A DNA stretch of 45,841 nt, from positions 1 to 45,841 of the forward strand of contig CAKZOB010000034.1 in NCBI GenBank assembly GCA_937135955.1. The letters are read 5' to 3'. Each line of letters starts with the position of its first letter. The stretch's first letter is position 1. Positions 24,258-32,680 of this stretch are shown piece after piece. The stretch is from an uncultured Anaerolineales bacterium. Lineage in GTDB: Bacteria; Chloroflexota; Anaerolineae; Aggregatilineales; Aggregatilineaceae. The position numbers were made by a program, and so were the translations under genes. The notes below the pieces were generated by a model. The model searched no databases. It was given only the letters and a program-made list of their open reading frames with translations, and was not told where the DNA came from.

Positions 24258-25130
24258 TCACTTGTCGCGGGTGAGCGTGAAGCCGCTCATGAATTGCTTT
24301 TGCAGCAAGATGAAGATGATCACTGGCGGCAGGCTGACGATCACCGTGCCCAGCATCAGCGGCCCGAAGCGCAACGCGCCGCCGCCCAGGCGCAACGCCC
24401 CGATGCCGGTCTGCACTGTCTGCATGTCTGGGTCGGACATGACCAGGTTCGGCCACAGGTACATGTTCCAGGCATAGATGGTCTGCACGACGGCCAGCGC
24501 CCCAATGGTGTTCCAGCTCATGGGCACCAGCACACGGAACAGAAATTGCAACGGGTTGGCCCCGTCGAGCTGCGCGGCTTCGGATAGCTCCGCCGGTATG
24601 CTGGAGAAATGTTGGCGGAACAGGAAGGTGCCCGTGGCGCTGGCGGTGAAGGGCACGATCAGCGCCCAATAGGTGTTCTGCCAGTGCAGCTTGTTGATGA
24701 AGCGGAACAGGGCGATGATCAGCACCTCGGTGGGCATCATCAGCGTGATGAGCACAAAGCCGAAGACCAGCCATTTGCCCGGAAACCGAAAATAGACGAA
24801 CGCCAGGCCGGAGAGCAGCGAGAAGATCGTCTTGCCCAGGGTGATGCCCAGGGTCATGATCACGCTGTTGATCATGTAGGTGTGCAGATGGCGTTCGTAG
24901 AAGACCACGTGCCAGTTCTCGTGCAGCCCGCTGCCCGGCGTGAACTGATAGCGGAAGACTTCCGCGTTGGTCTGCGTGCTGACGATGAGCGCGTAGAACA
25001 GGGGAATGCCCGACATGAAGCAGGCCAGGATCAGAATGAGGTGCGCGTACCAGCGCTTGGGCCACCACCTGCGCACCTTCTGCCAGATGGCCGGTGTGAC
25101 GCGAGCGCTTTCTCGTGAAACGACTGTCAT
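24258..25130 (-). CDS. Carbohydrate-type ABC importer permease, UgpE/MalG-like
   Basis: This 290-residue permease has six hydrophobic segments and the EAA loop EAAQLDGANPLQFLFRVLVP (about 184-203) that contacts the ATPase. It belongs to the CUT1 group with MalG and UgpE. It starts four bases after the stop of the MalF-type permease, so the two form a heterodimeric channel, fed by the UgpB-like binding protein upstream. No ATPase gene follows. An MsmX/UgpC-like ATPase encoded elsewhere is presumably shared. Confidence 0.9.
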   Translation of the reverse strand: MTVVSRESARVTPAIWQKVRRWWPKRWYAHLILILACFMSGIPLFYALIVSTQTNAEVFRYQFTPGSGLHENWHVVFYERHLHTYMINSVIMTLGITLGKTIFSLLSGLAFVYFRFPGKWLVFGFVLITLMMPTEVLIIALFRFINKLHWQNTYWALIVPFTASATGTFLFRQHFSSIPAELSEAAQLDGANPLQFLFRVLVPMSWNTIGALAVVQTIYAWNMYLWPNLVMSDPDMQTVQTGIGALRLGGGALRFGPLMLGTVIVSLPPVIIFILLQKQFMSGFTLTRDK

Positions 25131-25134
25131 GGCC

Positions 25135-26331
25135 TCATACTCCGTAGGTGACCTGCCGCCCGCCCGTCCGGAACAGCACCACCGTGATGCCGATCACCGT
25201 CAGGAACAGCACGATCGATTCGGCGGCAGCCTTGCCCATGTCATTGTTCTGCACGCCTAGCTGAATCACGCGGTACATCATGGTCGTCGTCGAGCGTAGC
25301 GGGCCGCCGCCGGGCGTCAGGTAGTCAATGGTGGCATACGTCTCGAAGAAAGCATAAGTCAGGTTGGTGACGAGCAGGAAAAAGGTGATGGGCGACAGCA
25401 TCGGCCAGACGATATGCCAGAACCGCCGCAACACCCCCGCGCCGTCAATCGCGCCCGCCTCGATCAGGTCTTTGGGCACGTTCTGCAGGCCAGCGATGTA
25501 GAACAGGATATTGAACCCCATGGACTTCCACACGCTGGCCATGATGATCGTCCAGGGGGCGACTTTGGGGTCGTTCAACCAGCCCAGCTTGATGCCCAAC
25601 CATTTTCCCAAAAGATAGTTGATCAGGCCGCCCGACGGGTTGAACATCAGCAAGAAGATAATCCCCGCCACGGCTGGAGACATGGCATAGGGCCAGACCA
25701 GCAGAATCCGATAGATAGACGCACCGCGGATGGGCAGATAGGCCATGGTGGCAACCAACAGCGACAGCCCCATGCTCAGCACGACGATGAAAAAGGACAT
25801 ATACATCGTGCGCACCACGGTTTCGAAGTAAGTCTTGTCTTCCACCAGGCGGGTGAAGTTGTCCACACAGACAAAAACCTCGCGCCGCGCGCCCAGCCGC
25901 GAGAGCATGGTCGAAAGGCGCAACGTTTCCAGCGAGGGGTAATACAGGAACAGCAGCAGGATGGTGAGGGTCGGTGCGAGCAGGGGGATGGCAATCCACC
26001 AATGCCGAAACGCCCCCTGGCTTTGCTGCCCTTCTATCAGACTTTCGTGACGCAGCAGTTTGCCGCTGAGCCAGCCCAGCGGAGCCACCACGATAGCTGT
26101 GCCCGCAGCAGCCAGGATCAGCCCGAACGCCCGATCCAGTGACTCGCGCCCTGCCTCGAAGGTGCAGTAGTCCAGCGGGGCCAGGAAGAGGGCCGAACCG
26201 AACGCCCCGGCGATGGCCCCCAGGCCCAGACCCAGCAGCCAGAGTCCGCCAGCGCGTTTGAAGATGTAGGCCACCACAGCGGCCCCGATCGCTGCGCCCG
26301 CCAGCATCAGAATCACAGGAGAAACGACCAT
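25135..26331 (-). CDS. Carbohydrate-type ABC importer permease, UgpA/MalF-like, with N-terminal extension
   Basis: This 398-residue CUT1 permease has a canonical six-helix core from about residue 108 and an EAA loop EAGAIDGAGVLRRFWHIVWP (about 291-310). The first 105 or so residues are an addition: three more hydrophobic segments (about 4-24, 29-51 and 68-88) joined by a short loop. UgpA is near 295 residues, so this protein is about 100 longer. The ribosome site before the ATG is weak. A strong hairpin lies between it and the binding-protein gene. Confidence 0.88.
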   Translation of the reverse strand: MVVSPVILMLAGAAIGAAVVAYIFKRAGGLWLLGLGLGAIAGAFGSALFLAPLDYCTFEAGRESLDRAFGLILAAAGTAIVVAPLGWLSGKLLRHESLIEGQQSQGAFRHWWIAIPLLAPTLTILLLFLYYPSLETLRLSTMLSRLGARREVFVCVDNFTRLVEDKTYFETVVRTMYMSFFIVVLSMGLSLLVATMAYLPIRGASIYRILLVWPYAMSPAVAGIIFLLMFNPSGGLINYLLGKWLGIKLGWLNDPKVAPWTIIMASVWKSMGFNILFYIAGLQNVPKDLIEAGAIDGAGVLRRFWHIVWPMLSPITFFLLVTNLTYAFFETYATIDYLTPGGGPLRSTTTMMYRVIQLGVQNNDMGKAAAESIVLFLTVIGITVVLFRTGGRQVTYGV

Positions 26332-26383
26332 GATGATTTTTCTCTCTAGGCTTCCTGATTAGAATTTTTGAGAAAACCCGATT

Positions 26384-26409
26384 GGGGGGCGACTCCCCTG
26401 TCGCCCCCC
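26384..26409 (-). terminator. GC hairpin between UgpB-like and permease genes
   Basis: GGGGGGCGAC (26384-26393) and GTCGCCCCCC (26400-26409) form a perfect 10-bp stem with a six-base loop, 28 bases after the binding-protein stop. The arrangement mirrors the hairpin at 13035-13065 in the nucleoside importer operon. It probably reduces transcription into the permease genes or protects the 3' end of the binding-protein message. Confidence 0.55.
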
Positions 26410-26437
26410 AGATGAAGGAATCGCTTGTGCCCTAGGT

Positions 26438-27790
26438 TTACGGCGCGTTCAGCAGGTTGTACTCCTCGATGATGCGGTTGGCTTCGGCCACCGCCTCGTC
26501 GAGCACCGCCTTGGGGTCGTCGTCGCTCAGCAGGACGCGGTCAATGGCCGCTGTGACCACATTGCGGATGGCCGGAAAGCCGCCCACCAGCGCGCCGCTG
26601 GTCGCCGGAGTGACCTTGCTCTGGGCGAGCTGCTGCACCGCCACCGTCTGGTTGGGCCACTGCTCGAACCAGCCCTCGCTCTCCAACAGGTCGTAGGCGC
26701 TGTAGCGGATCGGGATGTAGCCGGTGATCTTGTGCCAGTCGGCAGCGTTCTCGGTGTTGGTCAGGTAGACCAGGAAGGCCAGCGCGCCCTCTTCCACTGC
26801 CGGATCAAGGCCATCGGCCAGCCATAGGGTCGCGCCGCCGATCAGGTTGCCCGTCCAGCCGGTGTCGTCGTTGTAGGGCAGGAACGAGGCGACCGTCTCG
26901 AAGCCACCCTCGATGCCCATCTGCGTGTAGAGGGTGGTGTCGGAGCTGCTGTAGGCAGCCATGGCCACCTGCTGCGTCGAGTAGGCCTGGTCTACGGTAG
27001 ACCAGGAGTCGCCGCCCTGCGCGCCACTGTAGTACAGATAGCCCTTGTTGTAGAGATCATCCAGCCACTGCAGGATGGCCACGCCCGCCTCGCTGTTGAA
27101 GACCGCCTCGGTCGCGCGAGCCTCGCGCCCATTGCCATTGTTGACATACAGCGCGTCCTGCTGCGCCAGCCACTGCTCGAAGAACCAGCCGTGATTCGGC
27201 CAGGTGAAGCAGTATTCAGGCGCATTCTCCAGGGCCATGATCGCCTCGCAGGCTTGCTCGACCTCGTTCCAGGTCGCCGGCGGCTTTTCCCAACCAGCGG
27301 CCCGCAGGTAGTTCATGTTGGAGAACATGATCGCCGAGGAGGTATTCCAGGGCATCGAAGTCCACTTGCCGTCCAGGGTGTAGTAGGCGCGCACCGGCTC
27401 GACGAAGTCATCGAAGTCAACCGGCAGGCCGAGGATTTCGGTGCGGTCGCCCAGCGCGTCGGCGATCGGCTTGAACAGGCCGCTGTCGCGGGCGTCCTGC
27501 GTGCCAGCCTCGAAGAACTGCACCACAGCAGGCAGTTGGCCTTGCTCTGCCGCGACGGCCACCTGCGCGAACACCGTCTCGTAGCTATAGCCGCCGGTGA
27601 CGACGACTTCATACTGCGGGAACATCTCGTTGAAACGGGCGGCTACTTCCTTGGTCCAGTCCCAGCGATAATCCTGGAAGGCGATCCAGACGTCAACCTT
27701 GATCTTTTCCTGTGCGACAGCAGTCGCTCCCGGCGCAACCAACGCCAGCATCATGACCAGCACAACGGACAGAAATACGAGTTTTTTCAT
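26438..27790 (-). CDS. UgpB-like extracellular solute-binding protein
   Basis: This 450-residue family 1 solute-binding protein is closest in pattern to UgpB (glycerol-3-phosphate and glycerophosphodiesters): the C-terminal GYIPIRYSAYDL...EGWF and the ending AIRNVVTAAIDRV...AVLDEAVAEANRIIEEY are typical. It has a signal peptide (hydrophobic 5-24) cleaved near AVAQ-E and no lipobox cysteine. GAGGTGAGGAG precedes the ATG. It heads an operon with two permeases. Its promoter lies far upstream, overlapped by operator-like repeats also found at the DeoR gene, so control by that regulator is likely. Sugar, polyol phosphate or an amino-alcohol phosphate are all possible ligands. Confidence 0.9.
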   Translation of the reverse strand: MKKLVFLSVVLVMMLALVAPGATAVAQEKIKVDVWIAFQDYRWDWTKEVAARFNEMFPQYEVVVTGGYSYETVFAQVAVAAEQGQLPAVVQFFEAGTQDARDSGLFKPIADALGDRTEILGLPVDFDDFVEPVRAYYTLDGKWTSMPWNTSSAIMFSNMNYLRAAGWEKPPATWNEVEQACEAIMALENAPEYCFTWPNHGWFFEQWLAQQDALYVNNGNGREARATEAVFNSEAGVAILQWLDDLYNKGYLYYSGAQGGDSWSTVDQAYSTQQVAMAAYSSSDTTLYTQMGIEGGFETVASFLPYNDDTGWTGNLIGGATLWLADGLDPAVEEGALAFLVYLTNTENAADWHKITGYIPIRYSAYDLLESEGWFEQWPNQTVAVQQLAQSKVTPATSGALVGGFPAIRNVVTAAIDRVLLSDDDPKAVLDEAVAEANRIIEEYNLLNAP

Positions 27791-28045
27791 CTCCTCACCT
27801 CAAACAGGCTAAATGATGCGGATGGACAGCAGTGCCGAAGCACCGAGCAGAACTTTACTCTCTGCACACTAAATCCATCCTAACTGTGGGTAAAAAGAAC
27901 CTGACGATCTGGAGAACCGGGTGAAGCCCCTTTAACTTCCTCGTGTGACGCCTCCTTTCGTGCAAAATGTGTCGCCGAGGGGGTGCGCACTATGCCTGTG
28001 CAGAGAAGCAGTGCGGCGGGTACTTGTTATCCCCGACTTACCCTC
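27791..28045 (-). other. Long untranslated leader of the UgpB-like gene
   Basis: If the promoter at 28046-28074 is used, the transcript carries about 250 untranslated bases. I see a small hairpin with a TTCG loop (GTGC-TTCG-GCAC on the minus strand) and an AAAGGAGG site without a usable start codon near 27950. I recognise no known riboswitch. No other feature is visible in this stretch. Confidence 0.35.
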
Positions 28046-28099
28046 ATTGTATGCTAAAAAAGTCTCTGTGCCAACACAAGCCAACACAAAGGATGTTGG
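28046..28099 (-). promoter_or_regulatory. Sigma-70 promoter of the UgpB-like operon with overlapping DeoR-type operator
   Basis: On the minus strand TTGGCA (28069-28074) and TACAAT (28046-28051) are separated by exactly 17 bases, a good sigma-70 promoter. The plus strand at 28071-28090 is a tandem 10-bp repeat, CCAACACAAG then CCAACACAAA, that overlaps the -35 box. CCAACA (28081-28086) also pairs with TGTTGG (28094-28099). Tandem repeats at helical spacing suit a DeoR-family repressor. The same repeat occurs upstream of the DeoR gene at 33591-33610. Confidence 0.6.
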
Positions 28100-28137
28100 A
28101 TTCCGCACACGGAACGCACACCCCCTTCACGCGCTGC

Positions 28138-28902
28138 TTAGAAGTAGTTGACAGTGATGCCGCCGTCTACTACCAGGCTTGCCCCATTGACCCACGACGC
28201 CTCATCCGACGCCAGATAGAGCGCGGCATAGGCTACGTCCGGCGGCTGCCCAAAACGTCCCATGGGGATACGGCGCAGGCGCAGCATCTTGGCTTCTTCG
28301 GTGGCGAAGAGCGTCTCCATCAGCGGCGTGATGATCGGGCCGGGGCAGATGGCGTTGGAGCGCACCTTCTGCGGGCCAAATTGCACGGCCAGCGAGTGCG
28401 TCAGGGCGATCACCGCGCCCTTGCTGGCGGTATAGGCATCTTGCGGCACGGTGCAGCCCACCAGGGCCACGAACGAGGCGATATTGACCACTGCGCCGCC
28501 GCCCGCCTTGATGATCTCCGGAATGCCGTACTTGCAGCACAGGGCCACGCCCTGCACGTTGACATCAAACACGCGCCGCCAGACATCCGGCTCCATGGTC
28601 AGCACGGAGATGTCTTCGTCGGGCATGATGCCGGCGTTGTTGACCAGCGTGTCCACCTTGCCGAATTGCGCCACGCCCGCCTTGATCACCTTCTCAACAT
28701 CGGCTTCGTCGGCCACGTTGCCCGCGACAGCGATAGCCTGGCCGCCTGTCTCGGCGATCATCTGCGCCGTCTGCTCGACAGTCTGCGCGTTGATGTCGTT
28801 GAGCACCAGCCGCGCGCCCTCTCTGGCGAAGAGAAGCGCTGTCTCGCGGCCCAGGCCGCTACCCGCGCCGGTGATGAAGGCCACTTTATTTTCGAGTCGC
28901 AT
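28138..28902 (-). CDS. Short-chain dehydrogenase/reductase
   Basis: This 254-residue classical SDR oxidises or reduces an alcohol/carbonyl with NAD(P). It shows the cofactor motif TGAGSGLG (11-18), NNAG (about 88-91), the catalytic Ser in NIASF and the YTASK motif (Tyr157, Lys161). Asp36 after strand 2 (VLNDIN) favours NAD over NADP. An AAGGAG lies 13 bases before the ATG. It follows the glutamine-synthetase-like gene by 79 bases in the same direction and precedes the importer genes, so it is probably part of the same catabolic unit. The substrate is not evident. Confidence 0.88.
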   Translation of the reverse strand: MRLENKVAFITGAGSGLGRETALLFAREGARLVLNDINAQTVEQTAQMIAETGGQAIAVAGNVADEADVEKVIKAGVAQFGKVDTLVNNAGIMPDEDISVLTMEPDVWRRVFDVNVQGVALCCKYGIPEIIKAGGGAVVNIASFVALVGCTVPQDAYTASKGAVIALTHSLAVQFGPQKVRSNAICPGPIITPLMETLFATEEAKMLRLRRIPMGRFGQPPDVAYAALYLASDEASWVNGASLVVDGGITVNYF

Positions 28903-28981
28903 GGTATTGTCAGCTCCTTATGGGGTAGTCCTCAGAAAGTCCAACATGAATGTTCAGGTCCCTTCATGGGCTTTGCGCCAT

Positions 28982-30379
28982 TCAAATCTGCTCGAAAAAG
29001 CGCGCGCGCTCCCAGCAGGTGACCGCTTCGTCGAATTTGCGTTGCTCGGTGCGCGCGAAGTGTAGATAGTGCTCGACCACCTCCTCACCAAAAGCCGCGC
29101 GGGCCAGCTCGCTGCGCTCGAAGGCGGCGATCGCTTCGGGCAGAGAACGGGGCACGCGCGGCAGGTCTGTCGCCAGATAAGCATTGCCTGCGAACATAGG
29201 CGGCGGCTCGGTCTTGCGCTCGATGCCGTCCAGCGCTGCCGCCAGCAACGCGGCAAACGCCAGGTAAGGGTTGGCGTCCGCGCCGGGGATGCGGCACTCG
29301 ACGCGCAGCGCATCGCCGCGCCCCACCACGCGGAAACCGGTGGTGCGGTTGTCGTAGGCCCAGGCCACCGCCGTCGGGGCGAAGGACTCGGCCTGATAGC
29401 GCTTATACGAGTTGACGTTGGGGGCGAAGAACAGCGTCAGATCGCGGGCGTGCGCCAGCATCCCGCCGACCGCCCAGCGGAACGTGTCGCTGCCCGTCAC
29501 TGGCAGGCCGTCGGCCAGGGGTCGATCCCCGGCAAAGACGTTGTGCGCGCCGTCGGCGCTCCACAGGCTGAAGTGCAGATGCATACTGCTGCCCGCGTGC
29601 CGCTCGTCCCACTTGGCCATGAAGGTGACTGCCAGCCCCTGTTGCCAGGCGACCTCGCGGGCCATCTGCTTGAAGATGACGGTGCGGTCGGCCATGGTGA
29701 GCAAATCGCAGTAGCGGATGTTGATCTCTTCCTGCCCTGCGCCCCACTCCCCTTTGCTGAACTCGACCGGCACGCCAGATAAATGCAGGTGTCGGCGGAT
29801 CGCGCCGAGCAAACCCTCGACCTTCGCGCCCTGGAACAGGTGATAGTCCTCGATGTACGCCCCGAAGGTGCGCAGGTCATGATAGTATTTGGCGCGGGCG
29901 GACTCGTAAGTCTCCTGGAAGACGAAGAACTCCAGTTCGCTGGCGCCCATGGGCAACAGGCCCGCCGCGCGCGCCCGCTCGATCTGCTGGCGCAACACCG
30001 CGCGCGGGGCGATGCTCACCAGGTCGCCGGTGTGCTCGTCACGCACGTCGCACAGTGCCAGCGCCGACCGCTCCAGCCACGACGCGCGCCGCAACGTCGC
30101 CCAGTCCACCGTCGCCCAGGCGTCGCGATACCCCTGCTCCCAACTGGCGTAGCGATAGCCCGGCACGGGGTCCATGGCCAAGTCGCAGGCCAGCAGGTAG
30201 TCGCAGAAGTGCAGGCCGTGTTCCGCCGCCTCCAGGAAGTAGCGGGCATCGTAGCGCTTGCCCAGCAATCGCCCGTAGAGATCGGGGAAAGCCACCAATA
30301 CGGTCTCGATCTCCCCGCGCTCCACAGCGTCGGCCAGTTCCGCGCGGCTCAGGGGGCTGGTCTGATGTACCTCAGTCAC
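28982..30379 (-). CDS. Glutamine-synthetase-family gamma-glutamyl ligase, PuuA-like
   Basis: This 465-residue GS-family enzyme uses ATP to join the gamma-carboxyl of glutamate to an amine. Catalytic landmarks are ELEFF (Glu148, Glu150), GEWGAGQEEIN (Glu211, Glu218), SSMHLHFSL (His267), NSYKRY (Arg327) and RTTGFRVVGRG...VECRIPGADANPY (Arg345 to about 371). The HLH and NSYKRY forms and the lack of a GlnA-type adenylylation loop fit gamma-glutamylpolyamine or gamma-glutamylethanolamide synthetases rather than housekeeping GlnA. The start is GTG 30379, preceded by AGGAG, and overlaps the AOR stop (GTGA), so the two proteins are coupled. The amine substrate is unknown. Confidence 0.85.
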   Translation of the reverse strand: MTEVHQTSPLSRAELADAVERGEIETVLVAFPDLYGRLLGKRYDARYFLEAAEHGLHFCDYLLACDLAMDPVPGYRYASWEQGYRDAWATVDWATLRRASWLERSALALCDVRDEHTGDLVSIAPRAVLRQQIERARAAGLLPMGASELEFFVFQETYESARAKYYHDLRTFGAYIEDYHLFQGAKVEGLLGAIRRHLHLSGVPVEFSKGEWGAGQEEINIRYCDLLTMADRTVIFKQMAREVAWQQGLAVTFMAKWDERHAGSSMHLHFSLWSADGAHNVFAGDRPLADGLPVTGSDTFRWAVGGMLAHARDLTLFFAPNVNSYKRYQAESFAPTAVAWAYDNRTTGFRVVGRGDALRVECRIPGADANPYLAFAALLAAALDGIERKTEPPPMFAGNAYLATDLPRVPRSLPEAIAAFERSELARAAFGEEVVEHYLHFARTEQRKFDEAVTCWERARFFEQI

Positions 30380-32289
30380 CGTTTATCTCCTGGGGCGCAG
30401 GGCGCGCGCTCTAGTTCGTCGGCCACCCAGCCGAGGCCCAGCTCTTCCAGTTTGACGCGGCTGGGGGTGCCGGTCATCACGTCCCAGCCGGCCATGGCAT
30501 AGTAAATGTCTTTAGCGCGCTCGAATTCCTCGACGGTCACGTACAGGCCATCGCTGGCCCCGCCGCGCAGCGGTTTGGTGAGCTTCTTGGGCAGGGTGTC
30601 TTGGTCGCGCCCGAAGCCCTCGCGGGCGTTGAAGGCGCGTAGCATATTCAGGCGACGCTCGCCCAACTTCTGCAACTCGAAGACCGTCACCGACCAGCCC
30701 GTCACCGCGCGCACCAACTCGGCCATCTGCCGCAGGCTGAACAGTTGCCAGTCTGGCCCCCACACGAACTGACACAGGCTGAGCGTATCGAGGGCGCTGT
30801 AGGTGCACTGTGTGTAGAAGGCATAGCGCACTTTTTCGGCATTGAGGACAGTAGACGGCTGCGGATTGAGCAGCCCCAGTTCGGCAATGCGCGGGTTGAA
30901 CTCGGTATAGCTGCCGTCGTGCTCGCTGGACATGTGATCCGCGCCGAAGGGGTTGACGCCGTAGATGAGCGCCAGACTGCGCTTGAGTTGCGGCATATGC
31001 GCGGGCATTTCCGACCCCTTGACGGTAATCAGCAGGTCTTCTGCCGCCGGGCCAAAGCGCCGCGCGGCGATGGCCGAGCCGTCGGCCAGCACATCGCCGA
31101 AACCCTCGCGGCGGGCGATCATTTCGGTCAGGCGCACCATGGCTTCGGCGTTGCCGAAACGCAGATCGAGGCCGCCGGTGTCGGCCTGCGTGATGATGCC
31201 CTGCTCGTAGCAGTCCATGGCCCAGGCGATCGTCGCGCCACAGGAGATGGTGTCCATGCCATACATGTTGCAAAGCTGATTGGCGTAAGCGACGGCCTTG
31301 AGGTCGGCGACGCCACAGTAGGTGCCGAACGTGCTCAGCGTCTCATACTCCGGCCCGCCGTAGATGGGATCGAGCGGGTAGGGGCCGTCGTGACTTTCGA
31401 CCACGCGCTTGCAGCGCACCGTACACGCATAGCACGTGTCGGTTTCCTTGAGGATCGTCTGGCGCATCGTCTCGCCACTGAGGGCATCGTAGCCCTCAAA
31501 GACGCCGCTGGCGTAGTTGAAAGAGGGCAGGCCGCCGCGATGTTGCTGCTTGCGGATGAGCGCCGTCGTGCCCAGCAGGGTCATGCTGCCCATGATGTCC
31601 TCGGTGTTGTCTGCGCCCCAGCGAGCCAACGCCTTGAACGCTTCCTGATCGAAGACCTGCGGGCGTTGCCGGCCACGCACCACGATCGCCTTGAGGTTCT
31701 TGCTGCCCATCACCGCGCCCATGCCGGTGCGCCCGTTGGCGCGGTTGGACATGTTGATCATCGCCGCAAAACGCACGCCGCGCTCGCCCGCCGGGCCGCA
31801 TTGCAACACCTGCACGCGCCGGTCGCCCAACTCGTCTTCGATGGCGCGCTGTACGTCGTGTGTCACCCGCCCCCACAAGTGCGAGGCATCGCGCAGTTCG
31901 GCTTCGCCGTCGTGAATCCACAGATAGACTGGCTTGTCGGCACGCCCCCAGATGACGATGCCATCGAAACCGGCGAATTTGAGTTCGGCGGGCCAGAAGC
32001 CGCCGCACTGCGAGTCGCCGACCATGCCGGTGAGGGGCGAACGTGCCGTAGCGCTCATACGGCTCTGGCCGGAGATGGGCACACCAGTCACCACGCTGTC
32101 CATCAGCGCTAGGGTGTTTTCTGGAGCGAGCGGATCGGTGCCGGGAGGCGTGTTTTTCAGCAGGTAATACAGCCCCATGGCGCTGCCGCCCATGTAGGTG
32201 CGGTAGAAGATTTCGTCCGGCTCTTCGACAGTCAGGCTGCCAGTGCTCAGGTTGACGTGTAAGATTTTGCCGTGATAGCCGTAAGGCAT
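30376..32289 (-). CDS. Tungsten-type aldehyde:ferredoxin oxidoreductase
   Basis: This 637-residue AOR-family enzyme carries a W/Mo bis-pterin and a [4Fe-4S] cluster and oxidises aldehydes to carboxylates with ferredoxin. Cluster ligands are Cys286, 289 and 293 (CYACTVRC) plus Cys506 (DTLSLCQF), in the same places as in Pyrococcus AOR. The N-terminal domain with GGSAMGLYYLL (34-44), RSPLTG (83-88) and NRANGRTGMGAVMGSKNLKAI (182-202) is typical pterin-binding sequence. The enzyme is oxygen-sensitive in known cases, which suggests anaerobic metabolism. AAGGAAGG precedes the ATG. The gene heads an operon with the GS-like ligase and the SDR. Confidence 0.93.
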   Translation of the reverse strand: MPYGYHGKILHVNLSTGSLTVEEPDEIFYRTYMGGSAMGLYYLLKNTPPGTDPLAPENTLALMDSVVTGVPISGQSRMSATARSPLTGMVGDSQCGGFWPAELKFAGFDGIVIWGRADKPVYLWIHDGEAELRDASHLWGRVTHDVQRAIEDELGDRRVQVLQCGPAGERGVRFAAMINMSNRANGRTGMGAVMGSKNLKAIVVRGRQRPQVFDQEAFKALARWGADNTEDIMGSMTLLGTTALIRKQQHRGGLPSFNYASGVFEGYDALSGETMRQTILKETDTCYACTVRCKRVVESHDGPYPLDPIYGGPEYETLSTFGTYCGVADLKAVAYANQLCNMYGMDTISCGATIAWAMDCYEQGIITQADTGGLDLRFGNAEAMVRLTEMIARREGFGDVLADGSAIAARRFGPAAEDLLITVKGSEMPAHMPQLKRSLALIYGVNPFGADHMSSEHDGSYTEFNPRIAELGLLNPQPSTVLNAEKVRYAFYTQCTYSALDTLSLCQFVWGPDWQLFSLRQMAELVRAVTGWSVTVFELQKLGERRLNMLRAFNAREGFGRDQDTLPKKLTKPLRGGASDGLYVTVEEFERAKDIYYAMAGWDVMTGTPSRVKLEELGLGWVADELERAPCAPGDKR

Positions 32290-32351
32290 GACTTATCCTT
32301 CCTTAAATGAAAAAGGCAAGCGATACGGGGAGAGCGCGTGCTTTGCGATTT

Positions 32352-32371
32352 CCGAAGTCTCGTAGACTTTG
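32352..32371. repeat. Short palindrome of the ACTTCCGAAGT type
   Basis: CCGAAGTCT (32352-32360) pairs with AGACTTTGG (near 32363-32371) over nine pairs with one wobble and a short loop. The sequence is related to the terminators at 2119-2158 and 21671-21704. It lies upstream of the AOR gene, next to the second MITE-like copy. Confidence 0.4.
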
Positions 32372-32382
32372 GGCGTTTGACC

Positions 32383-32599
32383 AGCCAGAGCAGCAGGGTC
32401 ATCGCATCAAAACCAGCCAGCAGAACCATGGGCAGAAGTAAGCGCAGGTGTGATCTGCTGGTTGACCTCACCCCCACTCGGCGCTGGCGCGCCTCGTTGC
32501 CCCCTCCCCGCGTCGGGGAGGGGGCTAGCCGAGCGAAGCGAGGCTGGGGGTGAGGTAAAGCGGCAAGCGGTTTGATGCAATCCTCCTGGCCAGAGCAGT
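32383..32599 (-). mobile_element. MITE-like non-autonomous element, copy 2, with 12-bp flanking repeat
   Basis: The element is 32395-32587 (193 bp), inverted relative to copy 1. Read on the minus strand it starts AGGAGGATTGCATCAAACC and ends GGTTTTGATGCGATGACCCT. The flanks AGCCAGAGCAGC (32383-32394) and GGCCAGAGCAGT (32588-32599) match at the inner ten of 12 bases, at exactly the same offset as the perfect 12-bp duplication of copy 1. It is longer by about 29 bp of CCCTCCCCG...CGGGGAGGGGG hairpin in the middle. It sits between the divergent AOR and amidotransferase genes. Beyond it, 32290-32382 and 32600-32680 show no gene and only weak promoter-like sequence. Confidence 0.75.
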
Positions 32600-32680
32600 G
32601 AGTAGTATTTTTGGCGCACATGATGTATTTTCGAATCCACACAAATCTTGTTCGATGCTGTTTGAAAGGTAACAAGCCTT

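Noticed and set aside
27959-27972. Shared 13-mer CGTGCAAAATGTG at about 27959 and 40291
   Set aside because: By my estimate several dozen 13-base matches are expected by chance in 46 kb, and the two sites have no shared context.
28071-28090. Minimal CRISPR-like array at the tandem decamers
   Set aside because: Two adjacent 10-bp repeats without spacers or cas genes do not fit CRISPR. A regulator operator explains them better.
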